Shown: positions 35,267-44,431 of the stretch, one piece after another | Layout: each line of letters starts with the position of its first letter | Numbering within the stretch: the stretch's first letter is position 1 | From: an uncultured Cryptobacterium sp. | Lineage (GTDB): Bacteria; Actinomycetota; Coriobacteriia; Coriobacteriales; Eggerthellaceae | DNA: 64,000 nt | Assembly: GCA_958410215.1 (NCBI GenBank) | Contig: CATYOF010000004.1 | Span: 1 to 64,000, forward strand | Reading direction: 5' to 3' | The notes under the pieces: model-generated | The model's input: only the letters and a program-made list of their open reading frames with translations | Database searches by the model: none | Told to the model about the DNA's origin: nothing | Made by a program: the position numbers and the translations under genes

Positions 35267-37078
35267 GTGAAATCCGCTCTGCTTGCTGGAGTAGTGGTAC
35301 TAAGCTTGATTATTATGGGTGTCATTTTGTCTACCATGCAGGATGACATCTCTTTAAATAACTATCGCGCTGATATTCAGCGTGAAATGGATGAATTGCC
35401 AGTGCTGCTGGAAACGGCTCATGATGAAGCAATTCAAAACGAGGAAACGTTTGACGCGATTTATCAATCCAAGGCTGCAAGCGTTGCTTTTATGGCAAAC
35501 AACAACACAGGCTATAAGGCAACTGATGCCAAAATGCGTGAATACAAAGGTATGCTTTTGGTTGATAACGCTATGTTTGTTTCTCGCGATGGCAAGGTTT
35601 TAGCAAAAGCGCAAGACACTCCAGCAGATTTCAGCTATGCGCGCTATAACGAGCTTCGTAGCGTATTCGACACGGGTGAACCTTCGGCAGCGGTCGAAGT
35701 AACCTTCGCTGAACAAAATCAAACATGGCGCTATTATTCTGCCCGCATTGACGACAATACCATGGTAGTAATTGAACAGAATCCTGCTGAGTTGACAGAA
35801 CTCTACGATAATATCGGCGGTTTTGAGCAGCGTCAGTGTTGGTCAAACAGGCTATGTATTTGCTATTTCGGGTAAAGATTATGTTGTTAGCTATCATCCC
35901 AACGCGGAACTTATTGGTAGTGATGCGCTGAGCGATGGCATGAACGTTTCTAATCTTGAAAACGGTACGTTTACCTGGCTTACCTTTAATGGGAAACGTT
36001 TGTATTGCGGCGTTTCCGAAATTGAGGGGACGTACTATGTTTCTGCAGTTCCCGAAAGCGAATTAATTGCTTCTCGCAACCTTACCGTAGGGGTAATTCT
36101 TTTCATTTTCTTCTCGGTAGCAGCGATAGTTGCGCTGTATGGCATTTTCGTTATGCGTGAAGACGAAAAACGTGGCTACAATCCTGAAAACTTCAAGACA
36201 ATAGGCCCCTTGCGCTACAACAAAGCAGTTGGTCGTAAGGCTATTATCCTTTCGTTTGTAGGCTTACGGTAATCATCCAAAAGTTGCTTCATATGTTAGC
36301 GGGAGTGTTTGGTGCTCGCGGCGAAACCATGTGTCGTTTGCTGAGCAGCTTTATTAAATATGCAACCATCATTGGTATGGTGTATTACTGCTTGATGCTT
36401 ATTGGTATCGACACCACCACGCTTTTGGCTTCAGCTGGTATTTTGTCTATCGCCATTACGTTTGGTGCAAAAGAATTGGTATCCGATATTTTGAGCGGGT
36501 TGTTCATTATCTTTGAAGGTGAATTCCGCGTTGGTGACGTAATTCAGGTTGGATCACATTCCGGTACCGTAATGGAAATTGGTGTGCGTACCACCAAGAT
36601 TAACGATGGCTCAGGCAATGTGATTATCATTCGCAACAGTGAAGTAAGCAACGTTACCAATATGACCAAGGAATCTTCGTATGCATCGGTTGATTTGGAT
36701 ATTGAATACGGTGAATCGCTTGAGCGCGTTGAAAATATCCTGAAAGATGAATTCCCTACAATTCGTCGTCGTTTGCCTTCCATCGAAGATGGTCCTTTCT
36801 ACAAAGGTGTTGTTTCGCTTGAAGATAACAGCGTTACCATTCGTGTTGTTGCTAAATGCGATGAAGGTGACCGTGTGCAACTTGGTCGCGATTTGTTACG
36901 CGAAATGAAGCTTATCTTCGACGAGCACGAAATTAAGATTCCATATTTTCAGGTAGTTGTGCATCAGCCTTCGGAATATAAGAAAGCAACCATACGTGAA
37001 CAGTTGCGTGCCGATAAGTTTAACGACGATCAAAAGGTGGCAGCTCGTGATGTGGGAAACGAAGCAAGTAAAAAATAA
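35267..37078 (+). pseudogene. MscS-family mechanosensitive channel with sensor domain, frameshifted
   Basis: Three frames together make one protein of about 600 residues: an N-terminal helix and extracytoplasmic cache-like domain (35267-35821), its continuation and a second helix (from about 35824 to 36262 in frame +1), and an MscS core (36265-37078: LLASAGILSIAITFGAKELV, GEFRVGDVIQVG, GTVMEIGVRTTKI). Removing one T from TTTT at 35821-35824 and restoring one C at 36263 gives an unbroken reading (GGLSSVSVGQ; SFVGLTVIIQK). The start is uncertain: GTG 35267 lacks a ribosome-binding site, while GTG 35233 opens a plausible N-terminus in another frame, hinting at a third indel near 35276. Pseudogene or sequencing errors. 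Confidence 0.85.
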
Positions 37079-37211
37079 CTGTTAAAGCGAGCAAGAAGTT
37101 AAAAAGTTTGGCACGTGATTCGATACATTGCTCGGCATGTGACTCGATGCATTATCCGGCGTGCGAGAAAAAAGCTTAAAGGCTCGTGTAGAACATGGCC
37201 CAAACTGTAAG

Positions 37212-37250
37212 AGAAGGACTGAAAACAAGTGTTTTCAGTCCTTCTTGTTT
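37212..37250 (+). terminator. Terminator after the MscS gene
   Basis: AGAAGGACTGAAAAC (37212-37226) and GTTTTCAGTCCTTCT (37231-37245) are a perfect 15-bp stem with loop AAGT, followed by TGTTTCTTTT. Confidence 0.88.
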
Positions 37251-37294
37251 CTTTTCCCTGTACAGGAATAAGGACAGGGCTAGAGCGCATTGCT

Positions 37295-37303
37295 TGTTAT
37301 GAT
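37295..37303 (+). promoter_or_regulatory. Extended -10 promoter of the SDR gene
   Basis: TG-T-TATGAT ends 35 bp before the SDR start. The same arrangement (TG-C-TATGAT) precedes pepV at 41835-41843. No clear -35 is present, as is usual with extended -10 elements. Confidence 0.4.
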
Positions 37304-37338
37304 AGAAAGAGAGGCGCTACTACTGGAAGGAACTTCCT

Positions 37339-38103
37339 ATGATTACCTACGATTTTTCTGGCAAAGTTGTTGTTGTTACCGGTTCTGCTCGTGGTATTGG
37401 ACGCCGCATTGCGGAACGTTTTTATGGGGCAGGAGCAAGCGTTGCTCTTTGCAGTATTTCGAAAACAGGCAAAGAAGAATTGATGCAGGAAATTGCTGGT
37501 AACGATCGTAGCCGTATTATGGCGTTGTCGGTAGATGTTTCGCACCCTGAAGAAATAGCAAGCTTTTTGCAAGCGGTGGTAGACAGGTTTGGCACCATTG
37601 ATGTTTTGGTTAATAACGCAGGGATTTATTCAAAAGAGGATACGTGTGAGGTAACGGAAGCCCAGTATGACAAAGTGCTTGACGCTAACTTAAAGTCAGT
37701 ATTCTTTGCTTGTCAGTGGTTTTTTAAGCATCACATTGCATCGGGAACTACCGGCAATGTAGTAAATATCGCTTCGGTTAGCTCCGTCACTTACGTGCCC
37801 GACAATGCACTATATAACGTAAGTAAGGCAGGCGTGGTAACGCTTACCAAAACCTTTGCACGCGACATGGGTAAACATGGCATTCGTGTTAATGCGGTAG
37901 GTCCAGGCAGTATACCAACCGATTTGAACACGGCTTTGTATGCCGATCCTCAAAAGGAAATAGATTTATGCAACAAAATTCCCTTAGGTCGTCGGGGAAC
38001 TAAAGATGATATTGCTAACTGCGTGTTGTTCTTAGCGAGTGAAGAATCCAGCTACCTTACCGGACAAGTTATTTATGCTGAAGGCGGCTGGCTTTTGGTA
38101 TAG
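37339..38103 (+). CDS. Short-chain dehydrogenase/reductase (FabG-like)
   Basis: 254 residues, ATG 37339 behind GGAAGGAA. Cofactor loop TGSARGIG (14-21), NNAG (92-95), catalytic S146, Y159 and K163 (YNVSK), and the C-terminal LTGQVIYAEGGW. A classical NAD(P)H-dependent SDR; closest in look to 3-oxoacyl-ACP reductase or glucose/sorbitol dehydrogenases, but substrate cannot be fixed and no fatty-acid genes adjoin it. Followed by DUF2130 after 75 bp. Confidence 0.92.
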   Translation: MITYDFSGKVVVVTGSARGIGRRIAERFYGAGASVALCSISKTGKEELMQEIAGNDRSRIMALSVDVSHPEEIASFLQAVVDRFGTIDVLVNNAGIYSKEDTCEVTEAQYDKVLDANLKSVFFACQWFFKHHIASGTTGNVVNIASVSSVTYVPDNALYNVSKAGVVTLTKTFARDMGKHGIRVNAVGPGSIPTDLNTALYADPQKEIDLCNKIPLGRRGTKDDIANCVLFLASEESSYLTGQVIYAEGGWLLV

Positions 38104-38178
38104 CAGGAGCAATGAGGATAGCGCTTAATCAAGTGCGAAGAGGTTGCAAAAGGGCACTTTTCGTTTAGGAGCTTAGGT

Positions 38179-39786
38179 ATGAATGAAATTAAATGTCCGC
38201 ATTGCGGGAAAGTATTCCAGGTGGATGAATCAGGTTTTGCCGACATTGTTAAGCAGGTGCGCGATGCGGAATTTCAGCGAGAGCTGTCACAGCGCGAAAA
38301 AATGATGCAGGCGGATAAAGAGCAAGCGCTCGCGTTGGCGGCATCGCAGGCACAAGGCAAACTGCAGGAAAGTCTTGCAGCAAAAGATGCCTCTATGCAG
38401 CAAGTGGTAGCACAGCGTGATGCTGCTATTTCGGAATTGAAAGCGCAAGTGGATGCGCTGTCGCGTGAAAAAGAACTGTATGCGCAAAATGAAGTGGCTA
38501 AGGTTTTGCAGGAACGCGAAGTGGCCCTTGTTCAAGTTCAGCGAGAACGCGATGCTCTTCAAGCGCAAATTAAACGTGAACGTGAAAATCTTCAAGCCCA
38601 GTTAAAGCAGCAGGAAAGCAGTGCGGCGCTTGCGCAAGAAAAGTTGGCTGCTTCTCTTCAGGGTACGGTTGCTGAAAAAGATGTGCGCATCACGGAACTT
38701 GAGCAACAATTAGCCAACCAGCAGAATGCTTTTGCTGCTGAGAAGGAACTTGCAGTTACGCAGGCGAAGGTTGAAGTTGAACGCGAGCGCGATGCTTTGA
38801 AGGCGCAAATGATTCACGAGCGTGAATCGCTTCAGGCGAAGGTAGAGCACGAACGCGAAACGCTTAAAGCGCAGGTTGCCTTGAAAGAAGTAGAAAAAAG
38901 TCAGCGCGAAAATGAGCTAAAAGTGCAGATGGCTGAAAAGCTTCGCGCCAAAGACGAACTGATTGCCTATAAAGACCAAGAGATTGAACGCTATCGCGAT
39001 ATGAAAGCGCGTCTTTCTACCAAAATGCTGGGAGAAACCCTAGAACAGCATTGCGAAATTGAATTCAACCGTTTGCGTGCTACGGCATTCCAGCATGCGT
39101 ATTTCGAAAAGGATAACGATGCTTCATCGGGGTCAAAAGGGGATTATATTTTTCGCGAAACTGATGAAGATGGAAACGAATTGGTTTCCATTATGTTTGA
39201 AATGAAAAACGAACAGGACGATTCAACGCATCGCCACAAGAATGAAGATTTCTTTAAGAAGTTAGATGCCGACCGTAAGCAGAAGAAATGCGAATACGCC
39301 GTGCTCGTTTCGCTTCTGGAGCCTGAAAGCGAATTGTATAACACGGGCATTGTGGATGTGTCGTACCGCTACGAAAAAATGTATGTCATTCGTCCACAAT
39401 TCTTTATTCCGCTCATCAGTATTTTGCGCAACACTTCTCAAAGTGCGTTGGAATACAAAGCGGAATTAGCGCTGGTGAAAAAGCAAAATATTGATATAAC
39501 GAACTTCGAAAACGAAATGGAAGATTTCAAGCAGAAGTTTGGACGCAATTATCGCTTGGCAAGCGAAAAGTTTAAGAAGGCCATTGATGAAATTGATAAG
39601 ACCATTGACCATCTTTTAAAGACCAAAGAAGCGCTTTTGGGATCGGAAAATAACTTGCGTTTGGCTAACGATAAAGCCGAGGCGCTTACTATCAAAAAGC
39701 TTACGCGCAATAATCCCACGATGAAAGCGAAATTCGAAGAGCTGCATTCAGCACCTTCACTTGATGAGGGACAAGAAGAAGCTTAA
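38179..39786 (+). CDS. DUF2130 protein: zinc ribbon, coiled coil, nuclease-like domain
   Basis: 535 residues. The N-terminus IKCPHCGKVFQVDE is a single zinc-knuckle half; residues about 35-280 are a charged coiled coil containing repeats of 11 residues (ERDALKAQMIH, ERESLQAKVEH, ERETLKAQVAL); the DUF2130 domain follows (GDYIFRETDEDGNELVSIMFE then MKNEQDD, ADRKQKKCEYAVLVSLLE), a fold related to PD-(D/E)XK nucleases. Function unknown in all bacteria I know of. TTAGGAG-like site before ATG. Confidence 0.9.
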   Translation: MNEIKCPHCGKVFQVDESGFADIVKQVRDAEFQRELSQREKMMQADKEQALALAASQAQGKLQESLAAKDASMQQVVAQRDAAISELKAQVDALSREKELYAQNEVAKVLQEREVALVQVQRERDALQAQIKRERENLQAQLKQQESSAALAQEKLAASLQGTVAEKDVRITELEQQLANQQNAFAAEKELAVTQAKVEVERERDALKAQMIHERESLQAKVEHERETLKAQVALKEVEKSQRENELKVQMAEKLRAKDELIAYKDQEIERYRDMKARLSTKMLGETLEQHCEIEFNRLRATAFQHAYFEKDNDASSGSKGDYIFRETDEDGNELVSIMFEMKNEQDDSTHRHKNEDFFKKLDADRKQKKCEYAVLVSLLEPESELYNTGIVDVSYRYEKMYVIRPQFFIPLISILRNTSQSALEYKAELALVKKQNIDITNFENEMEDFKQKFGRNYRLASEKFKKAIDEIDKTIDHLLKTKEALLGSENNLRLANDKAEALTIKKLTRNNPTMKAKFEELHSAPSLDEGQEEA

Positions 39787-39888
39787 AGTCTGAATTAACT
39801 AAGGAGCGCTGGCTGCGTGCAGGATCGTGCAAAGTTAATCTTGTAGTTCTTTGCAGTTCTTTCCGCAGTCTTTCCGAGAGGGGTTAGC

Positions 39889-40779
39889 ATGGCTAAAAAG
39901 GGGAGCAAGAAAAAGTCGGGTAAAAAGGCAGAGCAAAAACTAATTGATGATGCCTTTCGTGAAAAACTAGCCAATATTCTGGCTCAAACTGCGCAGGATA
40001 AAGCAACGGATACGAAGGATTCTCCGCTTGGTGCAGCGTATCGCCGTGGGCCTGTTTTAATGCGCGGTGCTATGATTCCGCAAGATAATACTACGGGCAA
40101 TTTGATTGCCAGTTCGCACAGCAGTCATGATACTGACTGGCTTCATGCCGACCCTTGGCGCGTGATGCGCATTCAGGCTGAATTTGTTGATGGGTTTGGT
40201 GCACTTGCAGAAGTAGGTCCTGCAGTTGCGGTGTTTGGATCGGCCCGAACGCAGCCTACCGATTTGTACTATGAAGAGGCAGTTTTAACGGGAGCGCTTC
40301 TTGCTAATCAGGGAGTGGCGGTTATCACCGGTGGTGGTCCTGGCATTATGGAAGCAGCCAATCGCGGGGCTGCGCTTGCGGGTGGTACTTCCATTGGACT
40401 TGCAATAGAGCTTCCTCACGAAGAGCAGCTTAATGAGTGGGTTAACCTTGGTATGACCTTTCGTTATTTCTTCGTGCGTAAGACCATGTTTGTGAAGTAT
40501 TCTTCGGGCGCAATTTTCTTCCCTGGCGGATTTGGCACGCTTGATGAAATGTATGAGTTGCTAGTTTTGGTGCAAACTCACAAAGTGGCAAATATGCCTA
40601 TGGTTTTGTTTGGCAAAGAATACTGGTCTGGTCTTATGAATTGGACGCAGGAAGTTCTTGCAGAACGAGGCATGATTGACGATTTAGACACCAGTCTTGT
40701 AGTTCTTACTGATGATCCCGAAGAAGCGGTTCGTGTGGCGTTAAGTACCACAAAGATTAATAAACCTCTGAAGTCGTAA
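39889..40779 (+). CDS. LOG-family nucleotide phosphoribohydrolase-like protein
   Basis: 296 residues, ATG 39889 with GAGAGGGG upstream. A Lys-rich N-terminal tail is followed by a Rossmann core with GGGPGIMEAANRG (148-160) and PGGFGTLDE (212-220), the defining motifs of the LOG/TIGR00730 group, once misannotated as lysine decarboxylase. Members release the base from nucleoside 5'-monophosphates. The about 90-residue N-terminal extension is longer than in plant-type LOG but usual for the longer actinobacterial members. Confidence 0.92.
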   Translation: MAKKGSKKKSGKKAEQKLIDDAFREKLANILAQTAQDKATDTKDSPLGAAYRRGPVLMRGAMIPQDNTTGNLIASSHSSHDTDWLHADPWRVMRIQAEFVDGFGALAEVGPAVAVFGSARTQPTDLYYEEAVLTGALLANQGVAVITGGGPGIMEAANRGAALAGGTSIGLAIELPHEEQLNEWVNLGMTFRYFFVRKTMFVKYSSGAIFFPGGFGTLDEMYELLVLVQTHKVANMPMVLFGKEYWSGLMNWTQEVLAERGMIDDLDTSLVVLTDDPEEAVRVALSTTKINKPLKS

Positions 40780-40854
40780 GAACGATTCGTTTCACGTCCG
40801 CAAACTAAGCTTGTACATAATGTACATCTAGCATTTACTCAAAGCGCCTATCAG

Positions 40855-41001
40855 GAGCAGCTTACTATTAAGGTTTCAACACACCCGCGATGCTACCGCA
40901 TGCTTACGCATGCTATGCGCATCGCTGCGTCGGTCAAAGTTATATAGTTAATCTTTGAGCCGCCGAGTGTGTTTTACCCTTAATAGTAAGCTGCTCTTTT
41001 T
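40855..41001 (+). ncRNA. Highly structured intergenic element ending in a T-run (candidate RNA or complex terminator)
   Basis: Outer stem: 19 perfect pairs between 40855-40873 and 40978-40996 (left arm begins GAGCAGCTTACTATTAAGG). Next inside, AACACAC pairs with GTGTGTT. Two hairpins sit on top: GCGATGC/GCATCGC enclosing GCATGC-TTAC-GCATGC, and TCAAAG/CTTTGA with flanking GG/CC around an AT-rich loop. TTTTT follows the closing arm. The plus-strand fold is therefore a branched Y ending like an intrinsic terminator, between the converging LOG and tcdA genes. It could be a terminator, a small RNA, or a miniature element with terminal inverted repeats; no target-site duplication is obvious. Confidence 0.6.
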
Positions 41002-41026
41002 GTTCCTGTCGGCATCCTCGCTGTTC

Positions 41027-41782
41027 CTAGAACGTAATTTGGGTAAGATCGCGTACGACTTCAGCGGCAATTGCTAATCCCATTGCGGCTGGCACAAAAG
41101 CGTTTGACCCTGGTGTTGCACGACGTGTATGTGCAGCTCCTTCTTGCGGTATTTTGTTAGATTCTGGCTGCTTTATTTCTGCGTGAACTGCTTGTTCTTT
41201 GGGTGCTTCGGTTGAATAGCAAACTTTCAATTGATCAATGCCGCGTTTGCGCAATTCTTTGCGCATGATACGCGCCAAGCGACATACCGAGGTTTCGTAA
41301 ATATCAGCGATGCGTAGTGCGGTAGGGTCGGTTTTATTACCTGCCCCCATAGCGCTGATAATGGGCGTTTTGGCTTCGTTTGCGCGGACGATTAATTCCA
41401 ACTTTGCAGTAACGGTATCTACGGCATCTATAACGTAGTCGTAAATCGAAAGATCGAATTCATCGGCGGTTTCGGGAAGATAAAAACAATCATGCTTAAC
41501 AATGGAGCAATGAGGGTTGATGCTCAAAAGCCTTTGCTCCATTGCATCTACCTTATTCATGCCAATCGTGTCGTATGTTGCAATAATCTGTCGGTTCACA
41601 TTGGTGATATCTACCGTATCGTGATCGACGATATCGATTGCTCCAACGCCGGTACGAACAAGTGATTCGGCAATATGGCCGCCAACTCCGCCTAAACCAA
41701 ACACGGCAATTCGAGTATGCGAAAGTGTTTCTATTCCTTTTTCGCCGTAAAGTAGGCGGCTACGTGAAAATTGGTCAACCAT
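41027..41782 (-). CDS. tcdA: tRNA threonylcarbamoyladenosine dehydratase (ThiF/E1-like)
   Basis: 251 residues. N-terminal FSRSRLLYGEKGIETL, nucleotide loop GLGGVGGHIAESLVRTG (29-45), DHDTVDITNVNRQI and DAVDTVTAKLELI are the TcdA/YgdL signatures. It cyclises t6A37 of tRNA to ct6A using ATP. Between KVCYSTEAPKE and GSNAFVPAAMGL about 25 extra residues (Glu/Gln/Ala-rich) are inserted compared with E. coli. Separated from pepV by 87 bp in divergent orientation. Confidence 0.9.
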   Translation of the reverse strand: MVDQFSRSRLLYGEKGIETLSHTRIAVFGLGGVGGHIAESLVRTGVGAIDIVDHDTVDITNVNRQIIATYDTIGMNKVDAMEQRLLSINPHCSIVKHDCFYLPETADEFDLSIYDYVIDAVDTVTAKLELIVRANEAKTPIISAMGAGNKTDPTALRIADIYETSVCRLARIMRKELRKRGIDQLKVCYSTEAPKEQAVHAEIKQPESNKIPQEGAAHTRRATPGSNAFVPAAMGLAIAAEVVRDLTQITF

Positions 41783-41834
41783 TTAGTTCCCTTCGGCGAT
41801 ATCAACTAAAGATGTGCCTTTTCGAATTCGCTGT

Positions 41835-41843
41835 TGCTATGAT
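41835..41843 (+). promoter_or_regulatory. Extended -10 promoter of pepV
   Basis: TG-C-TATGAT, with the hexamer at 41838-41843, 26 bp upstream of the pepV ATG. Matches the pattern before the SDR gene. Confidence 0.4.
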
Positions 41844-41869
41844 AGGGCTAATAGAGAAAAGGACCAACA

Positions 41870-43372
41870 ATGAATACTGACTATCAGGTAACGAATGAAG
41901 AAATAGATGAATATATTGCCAGCAATTGGGAAGAATTTATCACTGATGCAAAAGCGCTTATTGAAATAGATAGTTCTTTTGACCCTAATCATGCGAGTGA
42001 AGGTGCCCCGTTTGGCCCAGGACCAAGGCAAGCTCTTAATGAAGTGCTAGCAATTGCGAGTCGCATGGGGTTCAACGCGCATGATTGCGATGGCTATGCT
42101 GGATATGCCGAACTTCCTGGCGAAAGCAGGCAGCAATTAGGCATCATTGGACACGTTGATGTGGTTCCCGCAGGGGAAGGGTGGCATTTTCCTGCCTTTG
42201 AGTTAACTCAAAAAGAGGGTGTACTTTTGGGGCGCGGCACTGCTGATGACAAGTTACCGCTTTTATGCGCGCTGTATGCCTGCAAGTTTTGGATGGACCA
42301 AGGAATTTCACTTCGTCATTCAATTCGCTTTATTTTTGGTTGTAACGAAGAAACTGGCATGGCGGATGTGCCATATTATTTGGCACGTCATGATGCTCCC
42401 GATTTCCTGTTTACGCCCGATGCAGATTTCCCCCTTTGTTATGGTGAAAAAGGCTTATTTGGTGTGACGTTGAGCTACGAAATGCCCGATTGTGCTGCTG
42501 CCTCGGATAACGAAAACATGAAAGGCGGCACTATTGAGTCGGCGAAGCAAAATACGGATCAGCTCGTAGTTTCATTTGAGGGAGGAACGGCAACTAATGC
42601 TGTTCCTGCATTGGCGCGGGCAGTTGTACGTGTTCGGCCAGAAATACTTCCAGAATCTGATCGCATTACGGTTGAGTCTTGTGAAGAAGGTTCGCTTATA
42701 ACCGTGACTGGCATTAGTGGGCATGCTTCTATGCCAGAAGGAACCATTAACGCAGTGGCAGTTCTGTCAAATTATCTTGCGGGGCTTGACCAGTGCAGCC
42801 CTGAAGAACATCGTTGGTTTTCTTTTGTGGCGGCAAACTTAGCAGGTAGAACCGATGGTTCGCCCATGGGCATTGCTGCTGTTGATGATGATTTTGGTTC
42901 GCTTACCAGCGTGGTAGGCACTATGCGCAAAATTGATAATCGGTACGAAACAACGGTGGATATTCGTTTCCCAAAGGCAATAACGGGAACTCAACTTACC
43001 GAAGCTTTTGAAAAGCTGGCTGATCATATTGGTGCTACGTTAACTATTACGCGCAATCAAGAGCCTTTTGTGGTTAACCCTCATACCGACCCCGTTCAAG
43101 CATTAATGGATGCCTATATCCAAACAACAGGTCTAGAAGTAAAACCGTTCACTATGGGCGGTGCAACCTATGCACGAGAATTCCCTAACGCAGTAAGTTT
43201 TGGACCTGCTGATCCAGAGGTAATTTCTAAACCTGAATGGGTAGGGGAAATGCACGGGGCAGATGAAGGCATTACTATTGAAGCACTGCATCATGCAATC
43301 CGTATTTATGTGCGTGCCTTCGGAAACTTAGCACAGGTGGACAACTTGAGGGCTGAGACGGGTATTAATTAG
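41870..43372 (+). CDS. pepV: Dipeptidase PepV (M20 zinc peptidase)
   Basis: 500 residues, ATG 41870 behind AAAAGGA. Metal and catalytic motifs in order: GHVDVVPAGEGW (H95, D97), GRGTADDK (121-128), NEETG (E160, E161), DADFP, and a late MHGADEG. This is the PepV/Sapep build with a lid domain in the middle. It releases amino acids from dipeptides in the cytoplasm, in keeping with the oligoendopeptidase in the same window. Followed after 33 bp by the DUF3791 gene, probably on the same transcript. Confidence 0.94.
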   Translation: MNTDYQVTNEEIDEYIASNWEEFITDAKALIEIDSSFDPNHASEGAPFGPGPRQALNEVLAIASRMGFNAHDCDGYAGYAELPGESRQQLGIIGHVDVVPAGEGWHFPAFELTQKEGVLLGRGTADDKLPLLCALYACKFWMDQGISLRHSIRFIFGCNEETGMADVPYYLARHDAPDFLFTPDADFPLCYGEKGLFGVTLSYEMPDCAAASDNENMKGGTIESAKQNTDQLVVSFEGGTATNAVPALARAVVRVRPEILPESDRITVESCEEGSLITVTGISGHASMPEGTINAVAVLSNYLAGLDQCSPEEHRWFSFVAANLAGRTDGSPMGIAAVDDDFGSLTSVVGTMRKIDNRYETTVDIRFPKAITGTQLTEAFEKLADHIGATLTITRNQEPFVVNPHTDPVQALMDAYIQTTGLEVKPFTMGGATYAREFPNAVSFGPADPEVISKPEWVGEMHGADEGITIEALHHAIRIYVRAFGNLAQVDNLRAETGIN

Positions 43373-43405
43373 AATATCTTAAGAGAGGCATATAAGGAGG
43401 TAGTG

Positions 43406-43618
43406 ATGATTGACGAAATAATTTTTATGCAGGTGCGATTATTTCGTATGTTTAGAGAACACACAGGACTATCTTCTTTTGAGGCTAATAAGATATTTAA
43501 TGAACAAGGAATTTGGACATTTATAGAGGAATGCTACGATTACCTGCATCTTCAGGGTGATGAAGCTAACTTAGCTGATATTTTCGCTAAAATTAAAGCT
43601 CAAGGAGTAGCCATATGA
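43406..43618 (+). CDS. DUF3791 protein, candidate antitoxin or partner of DUF3990
   Basis: 70 residues from ATG 43406 with AAGGAGGT (43393-43400). Sequence RMFREHTGLSSFEANKIFNEQG and IEECYDYLHLQGDE match the small all-helical DUF3791 family. Its stop overlaps the DUF3990 start (ATGA, 43615-43618). In Firmicutes and Actinobacteria this family is routinely found just before DUF3990; a toxin-antitoxin role is inferred from that and from the ART-like fold of the neighbour. Confidence 0.8.
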   Translation: MIDEIIFMQVRLFRMFREHTGLSSFEANKIFNEQGIWTFIEECYDYLHLQGDEANLADIFAKIKAQGVAI

Positions 43619-44190
43619 TTCTTAATGAAGGCATGACTCTTTATCACGGAAGCTACGCTCCTATTTCTGTGATAGATCTTTCCAAATGTGCGAATGGTAA
43701 AGATTTCGGACGAGGATTTTATGTTACTTCCGATAAAGACCAAGCGGTTCGCTTTATTAAAACCTCTCTTCTTAAAGCGCAACAAATTGGTGTGGTGGAT
43801 ACAGGTCAAAAATATGGATATCTTTCCGAATTTTGTTTTCATCAGCCTGCTTGTTCTTTACGTGTTCATTCTTTTGCTGCAGCCGATGGTGATTGGCTTA
43901 GGTTTATTGCAATAAATCGCCGGCCTTCCTTAGCAAAGGAATTGCAATCGTTAATAGACTCGACTTTAAATGATGCTGATGTGGTTATTGGGAAAGTCGC
44001 GAATGACACAACTAATACGGTAATTACCACCTATTTAAATGGTTTATATGGTCCGGTTAATGATGAATCTTCAATTAGGATTGCAATAAGCCAGTTGCTC
44101 CCTGAGCGGTTAAAAGACCAGTATTGTTTTCTGACGGAAAAATCAATTGCATGCTTAGAGCCATTAAGGGTTGAGCGTTATGAAGTTTGA
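43615..44190 (+). CDS. DUF3990 protein, ADP-ribosyltransferase-like candidate toxin
   Basis: 191 residues. LYHGSYAPISVIDLSKC near the N-terminus and KDFGRGFYVTSDKDQAVRF after it fit the first two strands of ADP-ribosyltransferases (His of YHGS, Tyr of GFYVT); the end has DQYCFLTEKSIACLE, the conserved C-terminal motif of the family. The catalytic Glu cannot be assigned by eye. Middle part: ADVVIGKVANDTT. Overlaps both neighbours by 4 and 11 bp, a tightly coupled three-gene set. Confidence 0.8.
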   Translation: MILNEGMTLYHGSYAPISVIDLSKCANGKDFGRGFYVTSDKDQAVRFIKTSLLKAQQIGVVDTGQKYGYLSEFCFHQPACSLRVHSFAAADGDWLRFIAINRRPSLAKELQSLIDSTLNDADVVIGKVANDTTNTVITTYLNGLYGPVNDESSIRIAISQLLPERLKDQYCFLTEKSIACLEPLRVERYEV

Positions 44191-44431
44191 AGTGATGGCA
44201 CAATGTGCTGATATGGTTTTGGCTGATGCAATCCAAGACACCGCAAAGAAAACAGGTCGTTCTGCTGACCAAATTAGACAAGTCATAGTTGACTCAACTG
44301 CCTACGACGCACTGTATAACTTTGAGACGGGATTATGGGGACAAGGACCGGAATACTTTATTGCTTTTACTAATAAGATGCTAGAAGCAAAAGGTTTAGA
44401 CCCTATTGATGCTGTTTGGGAAAAATTATAA
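44180..44431 (+). CDS. Third protein of the DUF3791/DUF3990 module
   Basis: 83 residues from ATG 44180 (AAGGGTTGAG upstream), overlapping the DUF3990 stop by 11 bp. Residues 30-55 (SADQIRQVIVDSTAYDALYN then FETGLWGQGPEY) resemble small proteins that often end DUF3990 operons, with a DSxTYxxLxNxxTGL-like core. It may be a second antitoxin or a specificity factor. Its 3' end overlaps the stop of the converging PHP gene by 6 bp. Confidence 0.75.
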   Translation: MKFEVMAQCADMVLADAIQDTAKKTGRSADQIRQVIVDSTAYDALYNFETGLWGQGPEYFIAFTNKMLEAKGLDPIDAVWEKL

